A stretch of 60,110 nt of DNA, taken from positions 1 through 60,110 of the forward strand of contig NZ_JAAGWH010000063.1 of the NCBI RefSeq assembly GCF_010682105.1, read 5' to 3'. The DNA is from Modestobacter muralis. GTDB lineage: Bacteria; Actinomycetota; Actinomycetes; Mycobacteriales; Geodermatophilaceae. Shown here piece by piece: positions 1 to 8,916 of the stretch. The position numbers and the translations under genes are program-made. A model generated the notes under the pieces. The model searched no databases, was not told the DNA's origin, and saw nothing but the letters and a program-made list of their open reading frames with translations. The first letter of the stretch is position 1. Each line of letters starts with the position of its first letter.

Positions 1-66
1 GACACCGGCACCGGCACGGACACCGGCACCGGCACGGACACCGGCACCGGCACGGACACCGGCACC
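1..66 (+). repeat. 18-bp in-frame tandem repeat
   Basis: The unit GACACCGGCACCGGCACG is repeated at 1-18, 19-36 and 37-54 with a partial fourth copy to 66. It encodes DTGTGT repeats in the surface protein. The array runs off the left edge, so copy number is unknown; such stalk repeats often vary between strains. Confidence 0.9.
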
Positions 67-984
67 GAGGCGCAGCCGGTTCAGTACGTCACTCAGGCCC
101 AGGTCGCCGAGGCCCGCGTTGCCGTCGCAGAGGGCACCTGCGTCCCGGACGCCGGCACGGAGACCCCGAACACCCCGGAGACCCCCAGCGAGCCGGGCGA
201 CCCGACCACCGACACTCCCTCCTCCGAGGCGCCCGAGGCTGACCTCGTCGACGCTCCCCGCAATGTCAAGGCCACCGTGGGCATCTCGTCCATCCTCATC
301 ACCTGGGACGCTCCGGCCGACGCCAGCGGCATCGCCGGCTATGAGGCATTCGCCCTGCCGGACGGCGCACAGAGCGACGCTGACCTGGTGGCGTGCATCG
401 ACGACGCCGAGGCCCGTGCTTGCCTGCTGGGTGTCCCGGCCGGCCAGGCCTACTCGGTCGGTGTCTACGCCTTCGACGACGAGGGCAACCTCGGTGAGCA
501 GGGCGAGTTCGTGACCACGACCGTCGTCCCGGCGGTCGAGGTCGCCACATCGGTCCCGGTCGGCAACGCCGAGCTGAAGTCGGCCGATGGCTCCGTCGAC
601 AAGATCACCGCAGGTCAGAAGATGACCTTCGTCGGCAGCGGCTACCTGCCCCTCTCCACCGTCACCCTGGTCGTCTACTCCGAGCCGCGCGTCCTGGGCA
701 CGGTCCAGGCCGACGAGGACGGCAACTTCACCATCGAGGTCACCATCCCGGCCGACCTGGCCAACGGCGAGCACAGCCTGGTCGCCAGCGGCGTGGACAT
801 GAACGGCAACCCCTACGTCATGCGCGCTGACTTCACCGTCACCGGTGGCGTCGCCACGGCTGCCTCGACTGGTGGCCTGGCGTACACCGGCGCCTCGATC
901 GCCCTGCCCCTGATCGGTGGCCTTGCGGCCGTTGGTGCCGGCGGTGGCCTGATCGTCGCCTCGCGTCGCCGCAAGAACGCGTGA
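1..984 (+). CDS. Secreted surface protein with class E sorting signal, 5' truncated by window edge
   Basis: The reading frame is open from base 1, so the N-terminus lies outside the window. The visible part begins with a D-T-G-T-G-T repeat, then a Pro/Thr/Glu-rich linker, a fibronectin-III-like module (near positions 245-530, with VKATVGISSILITWDAP) and an Ig-like module (near 540-845). It ends with LAYTG (residues about 293-297 of the visible frame), a hydrophobic helix and the basic tail SRRRKNA. LAXTG plus helix plus positive tail is the signal recognised by class E sortases, and such a sortase is the next gene. It is therefore probably anchored to peptidoglycan. A hairpin terminator follows. 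The ligand or function of the displayed part cannot be told. Confidence 0.85.
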   Translation, partial: DTGTGTDTGTGTDTGTGTDTGTEAQPVQYVTQAQVAEARVAVAEGTCVPDAGTETPNTPETPSEPGDPTTDTPSSEAPEADLVDAPRNVKATVGISSILITWDAPADASGIAGYEAFALPDGAQSDADLVACIDDAEARACLLGVPAGQAYSVGVYAFDDEGNLGEQGEFVTTTVVPAVEVATSVPVGNAELKSADGSVDKITAGQKMTFVGSGYLPLSTVTLVVYSEPRVLGTVQADEDGNFTIEVTIPADLANGEHSLVASGVDMNGNPYVMRADFTVTGGVATAASTGGLAYTGASIALPLIGGLAAVGAGGGLIVASRRRKNA

Positions 985-1015
985 CCTGTGCCGCCGGTAG
1001 GCGGTGAGACACACG

Positions 1016-1049
1016 GTCGGGCCCCGCTCCTCACGGAGCGGGGCCCGAC
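1016..1049 (+). terminator. Hairpin terminator after the LAYTG surface protein
   Basis: A perfect 15-bp stem (1016-1030 with 1035-1049) closes the four-base loop TCAC 32 bases after the stop codon. There is no T-tract, as is common in high-GC actinobacteria. Its position argues that the sortase frame starts downstream of it, at 1144, and not at the upstream in-frame GTG at 988. Confidence 0.8.
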
Positions 1050-1143
1050 TGCGTGGTGGAGCCCGCTTCAAGGCGTCGGCTCGCTTACGCTTTTCCGTGG
1101 CGTGCACCTGTCGTGCGTCACGAGGACAACCGGGGAGGGCGCT

Positions 1144-2214
1144 GTGGACCCGAGCCGTGGTCAGCGTGACGAGCGGGACCGCACCCAGCGGATGGGCCTC
1201 GTGTCCCAGCCGGGTGGGCGCAGTGTCCGAGGCGACCTGCCGCCGGTGCCGGGCCGCCCGCCCGTGCCGCCGACGACGCCCCGCTGGGAGACCGGGACCG
1301 ACCAGCAGTCGGGCCTGCACGGCCTGCGCTGGGACGAGACGGCGACCGACGTCCGGCACCAGGACGACCGCTACGACGACGACCGCTACGACGACGACCG
1401 CTACGAGCACGACGGTCACGAGGACGACCGGTACGCCGACGACCGGTACGAGGACGACGGTGCCGGTGATCGGCGTCCTCGCGACCCGCTGTGGCAGATC
1501 GCGGTGCGCGGCGTCGGCCAGCTGTTGGTGACCGCCGGGCTCGTGGTGATGCTGTTCGTGTTCTACGAGGTCTACGTGACCGACTTCCTCAACGACCGCA
1601 CGCAGAACCAGCTCAGCGACCAGATCCGCGAGCAGTGGGACGCCGCGCCGTCCACCGACCCTGCCGCCGACCAGGTGGCCCCGCCGGTGGGGGCGCCGGT
1701 CGCCGTCGTGCGCGTCCCGCGGCTGGGCGAGGACTACGAGAAGGTCGTGCTGGAGGGCACCGACGAGGACGAGCTGTCCCAGGGGCCGGGCCACTACGTG
1801 GGCAGCGCCATGCCCGGGCAGCAGGGCAACTTCGCCCTGGCCGGCCACCGCGTGGGCAAGGGCTCGCCCTTCCTCGACGTCGACACACTGCTCCCCGGTG
1901 ACCCGATCGTGGTCGAGACCGCCTCCAGCTGGTACGTCTACCGGGTGCTCGGCACGCCCGGGACGACCGACTACGGCGTGGACGCCAACGGCGTGCCGGG
2001 CCAGCAGATCGTCACCCCGGACCGGGTGGACGTCATCAACCCGGTGCCCGGCGGCACCGCCGACGGCGCGCCGGCCGGGGCCTACTTGACCCTGACCACC
2101 TGCCACCCGAAGTACTCCGCGCGGCAGCGGCTCATCGTGCACGCGGTCCTCGACGGCGGTCCCATCAGCAAGGCCGAGGCGCCCGACGGTCCTCCGGCAC
2201 TCCAGGAGGGCTGA
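1144..2214 (+). CDS. Class E sortase
   Basis: Membrane-bound cysteine transpeptidase that cleaves LAXTG-type signals and joins the protein to cell-wall peptide. The 356-residue protein has a disordered Asp/Arg/Tyr-rich N-terminus (DDRYDDDRYDDDRY), one membrane helix (about 124-142) and the sortase barrel. Catalytic residues are visible: His in LAGHR (about 234), Cys in TLTTCHP (about 319) and Arg in SARQRL (about 328). TLTTC is typical of class E. GTG at 1144 is chosen because GGGGAGGG precedes it and a terminator separates it from the previous gene. Both flanking secreted proteins carry matching sorting signals (LAYTG, LAFTG) and are likely substrates. Confidence 0.9.
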   Translation: MDPSRGQRDERDRTQRMGLVSQPGGRSVRGDLPPVPGRPPVPPTTPRWETGTDQQSGLHGLRWDETATDVRHQDDRYDDDRYDDDRYEHDGHEDDRYADDRYEDDGAGDRRPRDPLWQIAVRGVGQLLVTAGLVVMLFVFYEVYVTDFLNDRTQNQLSDQIREQWDAAPSTDPAADQVAPPVGAPVAVVRVPRLGEDYEKVVLEGTDEDELSQGPGHYVGSAMPGQQGNFALAGHRVGKGSPFLDVDTLLPGDPIVVETASSWYVYRVLGTPGTTDYGVDANGVPGQQIVTPDRVDVINPVPGGTADGAPAGAYLTLTTCHPKYSARQRLIVHAVLDGGPISKAEAPDGPPALQEG

Positions 2215-2217
2215 CCC

Positions 2218-2376
2218 GTGTACGGCTGGATCTGGCGGCACCTGCCCGGCCCGACGGCGAGCAAGGCGGTGCTGGCCCTGGTGCTGGTGCTCGCGGTGGT
2301 CGCCCTGCTGTTGTTCGTCGTCTTCCCCTACGTCGAGCCCCGGCTGCCCTTCAACGACGTCACCGTCGACCGATGA
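2218..2376 (+). CDS. Small single-pass membrane protein downstream of sortase
   Basis: A 52-residue protein: short N-terminus (VYGWIWRHLPGPTASK), one strongly hydrophobic helix (about residues 12-35) and the tail FNDVTVD. It starts with GTG three bases after the sortase stop, and GGAGGG lies within the end of the sortase gene, so it is co-transcribed and probably translationally coupled. Similar small membrane proteins commonly follow class E sortases in actinobacteria; their role is unknown. Conservation of position suggests help in sortase placement or stability, which is inference. Confidence 0.7.
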   Translation: MYGWIWRHLPGPTASKAVLALVLVLAVVALLLFVVFPYVEPRLPFNDVTVDR

Positions 2377-2465
2377 ATGTGACCCGCTGCCCCTCCCGCC
2401 TCGCAAGCTCGGCGTGAGCCTCTACAGCGGGGCCGGAGGAACAGCGGGGCCTGTGGGCTGAGGGG

Positions 2466-4259
2466 TCAGCGGCCGCTGCGGCTCGGGCGGCGGCCCTGGC
2501 GGGAGCCGGAGCGTGAGCCCGGACGCGAGGACCGGCCGGCGCCCTCGCGGGGTGCGCCCTCGCGGCCGGGGCCGCGGCCCTTGGCCGGGCCGGCGCTGCA
2601 CGGGCGGCAGGTGGTGAACCACGGCGCGATGGACGTACCGCACTCGACGCACTTGCCGGACCGGCCGATGGAGATCGCGTCGGGCAGCAGCTCGGTGATC
2701 GTCTCGGCGCAGGCGTCCTCGAGGTCGGCGGCGTCGTCGCTGTCCAGGCCGGCGACGCCGGGGAACTGGCGCAGCAGGGTCTGGGCGTCCCGGGCAGCGG
2801 CCGCGGCCTGCTCGTAGTCCTCGACGGTGCCCTTGACCGGGTACTCCGGCAGGATCGTCTCCACCGGCACGGGCAGGCCGATGGCGTGCTGCAGCGCGGC
2901 GCGGGCCAACACCAGCCAGCGGGTGCGCCGCGGCGGGTTGTAGTCGATCGCCAGGTTGACAAGGCGCCAGACGGTCTGCAGGTCACCGGCCTCGCCGAGC
3001 GGCCCCTTGAGCATGGGCAGCAGGGCGTGCACGCGCAGCACCAGGCTGGTGACGTCGTCGGCGGTCATGCCCTCGTCGCGGGTCGCAGCGCGGGCCCAGG
3101 CCGACCAGCGGGTCAGCGCCTCGGGCAGGTCGACGGCCTCGTGGGCGCCGAGGTCCTCCAGCTCCGGGCGCAGCCGCGGCATGCGCTTGGGCAGGTCGCT
3201 CATCTCGTCGCCGCGGGCGACGGCGGCACCGGCACCGACCAGGGCGCCCACCGGCTTCAGCCCGGCGACGCCGATCAGGATGCCGACCTGGCCGTGCCCG
3301 GTGAGGCCGTAGCGGCCCGCGCGCCCGGCGATCTGGGCGACCTCCCAGGTGCGCAGCGGCCGCAGCTCCTGGCCGTCGAACTTGGTCGTGTCGGCGAAGA
3401 GCACCGTCGTGGCCGGGACGTTGATGCCGTGGCCGATGACGTCGGTGGTGACCAGGACGTCGAGCTCGCCCTTGGTGAACCGGTCGATCACGTCGCGGCG
3501 GGTGGCCGGGGGCAGCGCGCCGTAGAGGACGCCGACCTTGCCCGGGCGGTGCTGGTCGAGCTCTGCGGCCACGGCGTAGACCGTCTTGCGGGAGAAGGCG
3601 ACGACGAGCGTCTGGGGCTTCACCCCGTCGACGCGCACGGGGGAGCGGAGGACGTCGAGGCGGGACAGCCGCTTGTGGTTGACGACCTGCACCTGCTGGG
3701 CGTCGGTCACCAGGGGCTTGAGCACCAGGTAGGCCTCGGCGGCGGAGATGAGGTGCATCTCGCGGTACTCGCCGGTCAGCAGCAGCCGGGCCCAGTGGTG
3801 GCCGCGGTCGGGGTCGGTGACCCAGTGCGACTCGTCGAGGACGAGCATCTCGCCGCGGTCGGGGGCCTTCTCCACGGTGCAGCAGACGATCGGCGCGTGC
3901 GGGTCGATCTCCTCCTCGCCGGTGGACAGGCCCACGGTCCCGGCGGGCAGCTGGGCGGAGAGCTTGGCGTAGGCCTCGTGGGCCAGCTGACGCAGCGGTG
4001 CGGCGTACACGCCCCGGCCGATGGCGGCCAGCGCCTGCAGCGACTCGTAGGTCTTCCCGGAGTTCGTCGGGCCGAGGTGGAAGACGACCTTCTCCGGCCG
4101 GGTGGTGCGGGTGGGCAGCTCGGGGGCAGCGCCGTCGACCCAGATCTGCTGGGCGCGCTTCTCGTCACGCGCCGCGGTGCGGTCGGCGTCACGGGCCACG
4201 GTCTCGCGGGCGGCGGAGCGCTCGCGACGGCGAGCGGGGGCGTTCGGGGACACGGTCAC
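2466..4259 (-). CDS. Suv3-like DExH-box RNA helicase with C-terminal zinc ribbon
   Basis: 597 residues. Superfamily 2 helicase motifs are clear: motif I GPTNSGKT (about 63-70), motif II DESH (about 140), motif VI QIAGRAGRYG (about 306-315). The GPTNSGKT and AGRAGR wording matches the Suv3 family, which in mitochondria unwinds RNA for the degradosome. After a Suv3-type C-terminal region there is a four-Cys knuckle (CVEC...CRPC, about 537-554) and a 43-residue Arg/Gly/Ser-rich basic tail, likely an RNA-binding extension. An RNA unwinding role in decay or ribosome processing is inferred from family. Transcribed against the sortase operon, and divergent from the LAFTG protein gene. Confidence 0.85.
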   Translation of the reverse strand: MTVSPNAPARRRERSAARETVARDADRTAARDEKRAQQIWVDGAAPELPTRTTRPEKVVFHLGPTNSGKTYESLQALAAIGRGVYAAPLRQLAHEAYAKLSAQLPAGTVGLSTGEEEIDPHAPIVCCTVEKAPDRGEMLVLDESHWVTDPDRGHHWARLLLTGEYREMHLISAAEAYLVLKPLVTDAQQVQVVNHKRLSRLDVLRSPVRVDGVKPQTLVVAFSRKTVYAVAAELDQHRPGKVGVLYGALPPATRRDVIDRFTKGELDVLVTTDVIGHGINVPATTVLFADTTKFDGQELRPLRTWEVAQIAGRAGRYGLTGHGQVGILIGVAGLKPVGALVGAGAAVARGDEMSDLPKRMPRLRPELEDLGAHEAVDLPEALTRWSAWARAATRDEGMTADDVTSLVLRVHALLPMLKGPLGEAGDLQTVWRLVNLAIDYNPPRRTRWLVLARAALQHAIGLPVPVETILPEYPVKGTVEDYEQAAAAARDAQTLLRQFPGVAGLDSDDAADLEDACAETITELLPDAISIGRSGKCVECGTSIAPWFTTCRPCSAGPAKGRGPGREGAPREGAGRSSRPGSRSGSRQGRRPSRSGR

Positions 4260-4626
4260 AGGCAGGGAGGTCCATTTCGGAGCTGGGGCAGGCGGGAGAT
4301 CGACGCGCGTGAGCGCGGACCTACACGGAGTGGAACGCCGCCATCGCGTACATCATGCCCTAACGAGAGGACAGACGGCTCCCAGCGGGATGTTAGGCAG
4401 GAAGTGACCAGCGATCAAGGGCCTAGGATCCGATCAGGATCCATTCCACAGTCAGATCCTGCCCACTATCTGCACGAATGTGCCCATGTCACGGTTTGGT
4501 AACGCGACGCACCATCGGCTCGGCGGGTCGTAAGCGGGGGGTCCGGCGGTGGTCTGGTGCCCCCAGCGCCCGGACCTCCGGGTGACGAGCCCGGCGTTCC
4601 GGGCACCATCCCAACTGGGGTTCGAC
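4260..4626. other. Divergent intergenic region without a gene
   Basis: 367 bases between the helicase start (minus strand) and the LAFTG protein start (plus strand). It must hold both promoters. Small repeated GGATC words occur around 4424-4470 (GGATCCGATCAGGATCC), but no convincing riboswitch, small ORF or operator was seen. Confidence 0.5.
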
Positions 4627-6438
4627 GTGCGCTTCTCCTCCCCGACCCGTCGTGCGGCCGGCCTCCTGGCCGTCACGACCATCGGCCTGTCCACCGCTGT
4701 CCTCAGCGTCTCCGGCGTCGCCTCGGCCGCCGACTTCGTCCCCACGCCCGGTGAGTCGTACTCGTTCACCAGCAGCGCCCCGTGGGACGCCGAGGACACC
4801 TCCTATGACGTCTTCGGTGCGACCGGCCTGACCGTCCCGGCCGGGTACTGCAGCGTGGAGTGGGACGTCAACGCCGCGATGGGTGGCTACTCCAGCACGG
4901 CTGACCGGGGTGTGGGCCGCAGCACGTCGGGGACCACCGTCGTCACGGCCGAGCAGCAGTACGTCTTCGCGCTCGGTGAGGACGGCGGCGACGCCACGTT
5001 GCCCAAGGCTGCGGTCCTCTCGGACACCGACCCGGCCGTCGTGCTCTCGCCCGCTGTTGCGGGTGCCGGTGGCACCGGCGGCGCCGTCGGCGGCCAGCCG
5101 GGTACCGGCGACGAGGACAACGGCTGGGGCGGCGGCGGTGGCGGTGTCACCAAGGTCAGCCTGGGCGGCACGGTCGTCGTCTCCGTCAAGGGTGACATGG
5201 GCGGCGCCACCGAGGCGCTGCCCCCGACTGGTGGCGCCGGTGGCGGTGCGGACGTCGCGCCGGCGTCCTTCGTGCCGGGCGCCGCGATCGCCGACGGCTC
5301 GCGGGTCAGCGGCACGGTCTTCCCGTGTGACGTCCCGGTGGTCATCGAGCCCGAGACCCCGGTCGTCACCGACCCGGGCACCGGCAACCCCAGCGACCCC
5401 GGCACCAGCGACCCCGACGGCGAGTACGACGAGGTCACCGGCGCCCCGACCGCCAACTGGGTCTCCGGCGTCGAGGGCGGGCTGGAGTTCCAGCTCTGGA
5501 TCAGCAGCCTGGACTCCGAGAACCCGGTGACCGGTGTCGAGTACACCCTCGACGGCGGGAAGACCTGGAAGGGCGTCGCCACCGAGAACCTCGAGGACTT
5601 CCAGTACTCCGGCACGATCACCGGCCTCGAGTCGGGCGCGACCTACTCGGTCTCCTTCCGCTTCACCACCAAGAACGGCGTCACCGAGGCCTCGGAGACC
5701 CTCACCGGCCGCACCGCGGTGCCCGGCCCGCTGGACGTCAAGGCCGTCGCCGGCCCCGCCTCGATCAAGGTGAACTGGTCCGCCCCGGCCAGCCTCGAGG
5801 ACGTCGCCGGCTACCTCGTCACCGGTGCCCCCGAGGGTGCGCAGAGCAGCGACGGCGCGATCGAGTGCCAGCCCGCCTCCGCCCTGGGCACCTCCTGTGC
5901 CGTGCCCGCCGTCCCCGGCACGACCTACGTCCTCGCCGTGCACTCCCTCGACGCCGACGGTGAGCCGCTCGGCAGCTCCGACTGGGTCACCGTCGGGCCG
6001 GTCCTCGCCTCCTCCGTCGCCACCTCGCTCCCCACGGCCGACGGCACGCTGACCAGCAACGACGCCGACGGCAAGGTCGTCGCCGGTGAGCAGATCACCA
6101 TCAGCGGCAAGGACTTCCTGCCCGGCTCCACCGTCGACCTGGTCGTCTACTCGACCCCGGTCAAGCTCGGCACCGCCACCGTCCTCGCCGACGGCACCTT
6201 CAGCGCCACGGTCACCCTGCCCAAGGACCTCACCAACGGCACCCACCACCTGGTCGCCTCCGGTGTCGACGTCAACGGCAACCCGCGCGTCCTGGTCGTC
6301 GAGGTCACCGTCTCCGGTGGCACCGCCGTGCTGGCCTTCACCGGCTTCTCGGCCCTGCCCATCGCCGGCGCCGGTGCGCTGGCCCTGATCGCCGGTGGCG
6401 GCCTCCTGGTCGTCTCCCGTCGTCGTCAGGCCGCCTGA
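4627..6438 (+). CDS. Secreted multi-domain surface protein with LAFTG sorting signal
   Basis: 603 residues. A Sec signal peptide (VRFSSPTRRAAGLLAVTTIG..., cleavage near ASA-AD) is followed by a Gly-rich domain (about 140-240), a Pro/Asp/Thr linker, two fibronectin-III-like modules (about 275-460), an Ig-like module (about 465-560) and LAFTG (about 568-572), a membrane helix and the tail SRRRQAA. The last 150 residues are closely similar to the end of the protein at the left edge (both have VVYS, LGT and HLVASGVDVNGNP / SLVASGVDMNGNP), so the two are paralogues. GTG 4627 is chosen because it places the signal peptide at the N-terminus; GGGGTT precedes it. Probably anchored by the sortase at 1144-2214. 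Confidence 0.87.
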   Translation: MRFSSPTRRAAGLLAVTTIGLSTAVLSVSGVASAADFVPTPGESYSFTSSAPWDAEDTSYDVFGATGLTVPAGYCSVEWDVNAAMGGYSSTADRGVGRSTSGTTVVTAEQQYVFALGEDGGDATLPKAAVLSDTDPAVVLSPAVAGAGGTGGAVGGQPGTGDEDNGWGGGGGGVTKVSLGGTVVVSVKGDMGGATEALPPTGGAGGGADVAPASFVPGAAIADGSRVSGTVFPCDVPVVIEPETPVVTDPGTGNPSDPGTSDPDGEYDEVTGAPTANWVSGVEGGLEFQLWISSLDSENPVTGVEYTLDGGKTWKGVATENLEDFQYSGTITGLESGATYSVSFRFTTKNGVTEASETLTGRTAVPGPLDVKAVAGPASIKVNWSAPASLEDVAGYLVTGAPEGAQSSDGAIECQPASALGTSCAVPAVPGTTYVLAVHSLDADGEPLGSSDWVTVGPVLASSVATSLPTADGTLTSNDADGKVVAGEQITISGKDFLPGSTVDLVVYSTPVKLGTATVLADGTFSATVTLPKDLTNGTHHLVASGVDVNGNPRVLVVEVTVSGGTAVLAFTGFSALPIAGAGALALIAGGGLLVVSRRRQAA

Positions 6439-6461
6439 CCTCCCCGCACCACCTGCTCGTC

Positions 6462-6501
6462 GCTCCGGCTCCGTCCCGCACCCACGGGGCGGGGCCGGAG
6501 C
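6462..6501 (+). terminator. Hairpin terminator after the LAFTG protein
   Basis: A 17-bp stem (6462-6478 with 6485-6501, two G-T wobbles) with a six-base loop lies 23 bases after the stop codon. Confidence 0.75.
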
Positions 6502-6645
6502 CCGTTGTACGGCTGGTCCGGCCGACCGGCCGGTCACATCCCGCCGGGACGGTGGCCGGCCGATCCCGGTGGAAGTGGTCGCCGGTCTCCCGGTCCGTAG
6601 GATCAGCCGGCAGTGGCACGGAGCGGCGACGCGTCCGTGCTGCCA

Positions 6646-6733
6646 GGAGGGCTCGCCTAGTGGCCGATGGCGGCGGTCTTGAAAACCGCTAAGAGTTCAC
6701 AGCTCTTCGTGGGTTCGAATCCCACGCCCTCCG
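6646..6733 (+). tRNA. tRNA-Ser (anticodon UGA)
   Basis: A full cloverleaf is visible: acceptor GGAGGGC/GCCCTCC (6646-6652 with 6726-6732), anticodon stem GCGGT/ACCGC around loop CTTGAAA (6678-6684, anticodon TGA at 6680-6682), a long serine-type variable arm (AAGAG...CTCTT) and T-arm GTGGG TTCGAAT CCCAC. The discriminator is G6733 and CCA is not encoded. The 3' half is duplicated at 51053-51113, which marks this gene as an integration site. Confidence 0.95.
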
Positions 6734-6735
6734 CT
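6674..6735 (+). other. attL: 3' half of tRNA-Ser
   Basis: Two blocks of this segment recur at 51053-51113: 18 identical bases over the anticodon arm (6674-6691) and 28 identical bases over the T-arm and acceptor 3' strand (6708-6735). The intervening variable arm differs in sequence but both versions form a hairpin, so the two copies come from different tRNA-Ser alleles, one host and one brought by the element. Confidence 0.75.
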
Positions 6736-7118
6736 GACCTGCACGTCGGCACGTGGTTTGGACAGCGTGGACGTTACTCGGACGTTGGCGCAGTCAATTT
6801 GCAGCCATTGCAGCGGGTGCAGCGCCTCTCACGCCGCTGCGCGGCTCCGTCGTCGATGACGCAGAGCGACGCCCGTTGCGGGTGTGCTGCAGTTCCGGCC
6901 GGAACGTGCGGCGTTGCTACGTCCGTACTTCAGACAGGTGGCGTCCGTCCCGGTCTCAGCAGCGGCAAAGTCGCTGAGGTGGCGGGCCTTCGGCCCGTCA
7001 CCATCGTTGATGTCTGCTGCCTCGCTGGCCGGCGCCCGTCCCGGTCTAACTCGGCTCGGGGCACTCTGCCATCGGCTCGGGCCGACGCGTCGATCCAGCG
7101 GTCTGTTGGTACGGCCCT
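6734..7118. other. Non-coding stretch at left end of island
   Basis: No convincing gene. It contains a 14-bp palindrome GTTCCGGCCGGAAC (6892-6905) and a GC-rich hairpin (6978-7002, 11-bp stem with one G-T pair, loop TTC). The repeated word TTGCAG near 6798-6812 also occurs near the right end (50920-50935) and could be recombinase arm sites; that is speculation. Confidence 0.4.
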
Positions 7119-7682
7119 GTGGAGTTCGCGGAATGCCGGTGGCTGGCTCACGACAAAGGCGGTCCAGTCCCGGCTATTGATGTCACTTGGAACCCGCTCA
7201 GGTGGGCGGTGGCGTCACCCGACACATGCACGGTGACGAAGAACGACGTACCCGACCTGTCAGGCGCTTGCGATCCGGAGCGTCCGGTAGCCGCCCTCTG
7301 GAGCCGTCTTGCGGTTGCGCTCCGAGAGCCGCATCCCTATGAGGGGCTTCCGATGGAGTGGCACGTGGAGGACGCTTCGGGCGGGAAGTGGCATGTGGTG
7401 AGGATCGCTGGTCCCGACGTTCGGCAGCCGAGAGTCATCCTGGGCAACCCCAGCATCCCTTCCCAAATCTTGCCGTGGGGACCGGTCACTCTGACCGTCT
7501 GCACGCCGCCCTCCCCGTGGGCTGTCCACATCTGTGGAGGGGACGAGGTCGCGTGGCAGAACCTGCTTATCCACGTTGGGTCCAATGGGGCCTGGCCGCT
7601 GCCCGGGGGAGTCGAGGTCGTGGCGTCGGGGCGCTATCTGGTCGTCTACGGTCCGGGCGGGCGGATGTTGCTCTGGCGTTGA
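7119..7682 (+). CDS. Hypothetical protein
   Basis: 187-residue frame starting at GTG. No family recognised, no signal peptide or membrane segment. The composition is that of a folded soluble protein (Trp- and Val-rich C-terminal half with ICGGDEVAW and GRYLVVYGPGG), and a strong bidirectional hairpin follows, which supports it being transcribed. The start is uncertain: ATG 7353 would give a 109-residue protein. It lies at the island's left end. Confidence 0.45.
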   Translation: MEFAECRWLAHDKGGPVPAIDVTWNPLRWAVASPDTCTVTKNDVPDLSGACDPERPVAALWSRLAVALREPHPYEGLPMEWHVEDASGGKWHVVRIAGPDVRQPRVILGNPSIPSQILPWGPVTLTVCTPPSPWAVHICGGDEVAWQNLLIHVGSNGAWPLPGGVEVVASGRYLVVYGPGGRMLLWR

Positions 7683-7782
7683 AAACACCTGCACGGTCAC
7701 AACTCTGGTCTCAACCTGTCCCATCGGCCGTACCGCCACGATGAGTCGCGGGGCCTGCGACGGTCCCGCCTGCGACAGCGGT

Positions 7783-7817
7783 GAGGAGCCTGGCTGCAGC
7801 ATGCGGCCAGGCTCCTC
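7783..7817. terminator. Bidirectional hairpin terminator
   Basis: A perfect 12-bp stem, GAGGAGCCTGGC (7783-7794) with its complement (7806-7817), and an 11-base loop. It sits between the hypothetical gene ending at 7682 and the convergent integrase remnant ending at 7913. Confidence 0.7.
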
Positions 7818-7912
7818 GCGCGCGCTGTGACTGGAAGATCAGGCGAACCGGACTCGCGGGCTTGGATGGGGCCCGCCGCGCAGCCAAGCGGCTGGTCCGA
7901 GCCACTCAGGCC

Positions 7913-8482
7913 TCACGTCCTGGCCGGGCGAGGGCAGCGAGAGCGGTGCCACGCGTGGGCAGCTGCGAGGAGCGCGTGGGTGCGGTCGATCGTGCCCGCC
8001 GACCAGCCGCGGGCAGTCAGATGCTGAAGCCAGTCGTCGACCTCCGCTTGGGAGATCGTCAGCATGGGCCGCGCCCCGAGGCCGGTGGACCGGATCCGGT
8101 AGGTGTGGTGGGCGCGGTGGTTCAGTCGGGTCTTCTCCTTGAGGTCGAGGTGCTCCACACGGACGTGAAGGAAGGCGTTGACGACCTCGGAGACCGTCAG
8201 CTGCGGCGTGGAGGTCGGTCCGCCGGACTCGCCCCCCATCGGGACGCCCTGCAGCAAGCGATCAGCCGTGGCGAAGCGGGCGCGGTCTGCCGAGCTCCGT
8301 CGGTCAGTTCGGGCGGGCGGACGCTGCCTCGTTGCCGCTGCGGGGTGGCGCCCGGCGCGCCCGTGGTGAGCAGCGCTGCGGTGATGCGAGGGGAGCGGGG
8401 CTGAGGTGGAGCCGATTGCGCCGTGCCCTGCGTTGGAGACAGCACACTGCTTGGGAGCGTCGAGAGACTGGGACTTGGACAT
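7913..8482 (-). pseudogene. Truncated tyrosine integrase (N-terminal remnant)
   Basis: The C-terminal half of the frame reads like the N-terminal DNA-binding (SAM-like) domain of phage integrases: TVSEVVNAFLHVRVEHLDLK, TRLNHRAHHTYRIRSTGLG, ISQAEVDDWLQHLTARGWSA and IDRTHALLAAAHAWHR match the usual helical pattern. The catalytic domain with R...HxxR...Y is absent; the frame stops soon after. ATG 8482 with AGGAAA upstream is the likely start. Its place 1.2 kb from the tRNA attachment site suggests the remains of an earlier insertion in the same tRNA. Confidence 0.6.
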
Positions 8483-8916
8483 CGAGATTTCCTGTCGTCT
8501 GTGAGGAGGTGCACTTGTCACTGGCGACGAGGGTTATCGACTGGGTCGTCGGCATCGGTCGCCGAAGCGGACGCCTTATGAGCAGCGCGGGCTCGTATTC
8601 GGCACGCGGTCATACCCACCCGCCGTGTTCAGCGATGAGGCCGTTAGGAGTGACACGTGACCCCGATTCGACCTTCGACGGTCATCGCGCAGCCCCTTAT
8701 GGGCATCAGGGGCGACGGCACCTGAGGGTCAACCGAGTACCCATCGGGGCGATGAGCCTGCCCGTCTGAAGGTCTCGGCGCGCAGGCCAGAGCTGGAGCG
8801 TTGCATGACGGTGCGAAATCGTGGGTCGATGCCCTGAGCCAGGGCGGCGGCGGTCTGGAGCCGGCAGATTCCTAAGAGCATGCGAGACCGGCTGGTTGGG
8901 GACGTAGATTCGCTCG
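8483..8916. other. No recognisable gene
   Basis: 434 bases between the integrase remnant and the small Cys-rich protein gene. No convincing frame or structured element was seen. Confidence 0.4.

Noticed and set aside
988-1143. Upstream in-frame extension of the sortase to GTG 988
   Set aside because: A perfect hairpin terminator lies inside it and a good ribosome binding site precedes GTG 1144.
2886-4502. Long plus-strand frame opposite the helicase
   Set aside because: It is the shadow of the helicase gene in high-GC sequence, low-complexity and without any domain.
4380-4626. c-di-AMP or other riboswitch before the LAFTG protein
   Set aside because: No matching conserved core could be recognised.
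4489-6537. 682-codon minus-strand frame opposite the LAFTG protein
   Set aside because: Repetitive Gly/Asp/Arg composition, a codon-position shadow of the real gene on the other strand.
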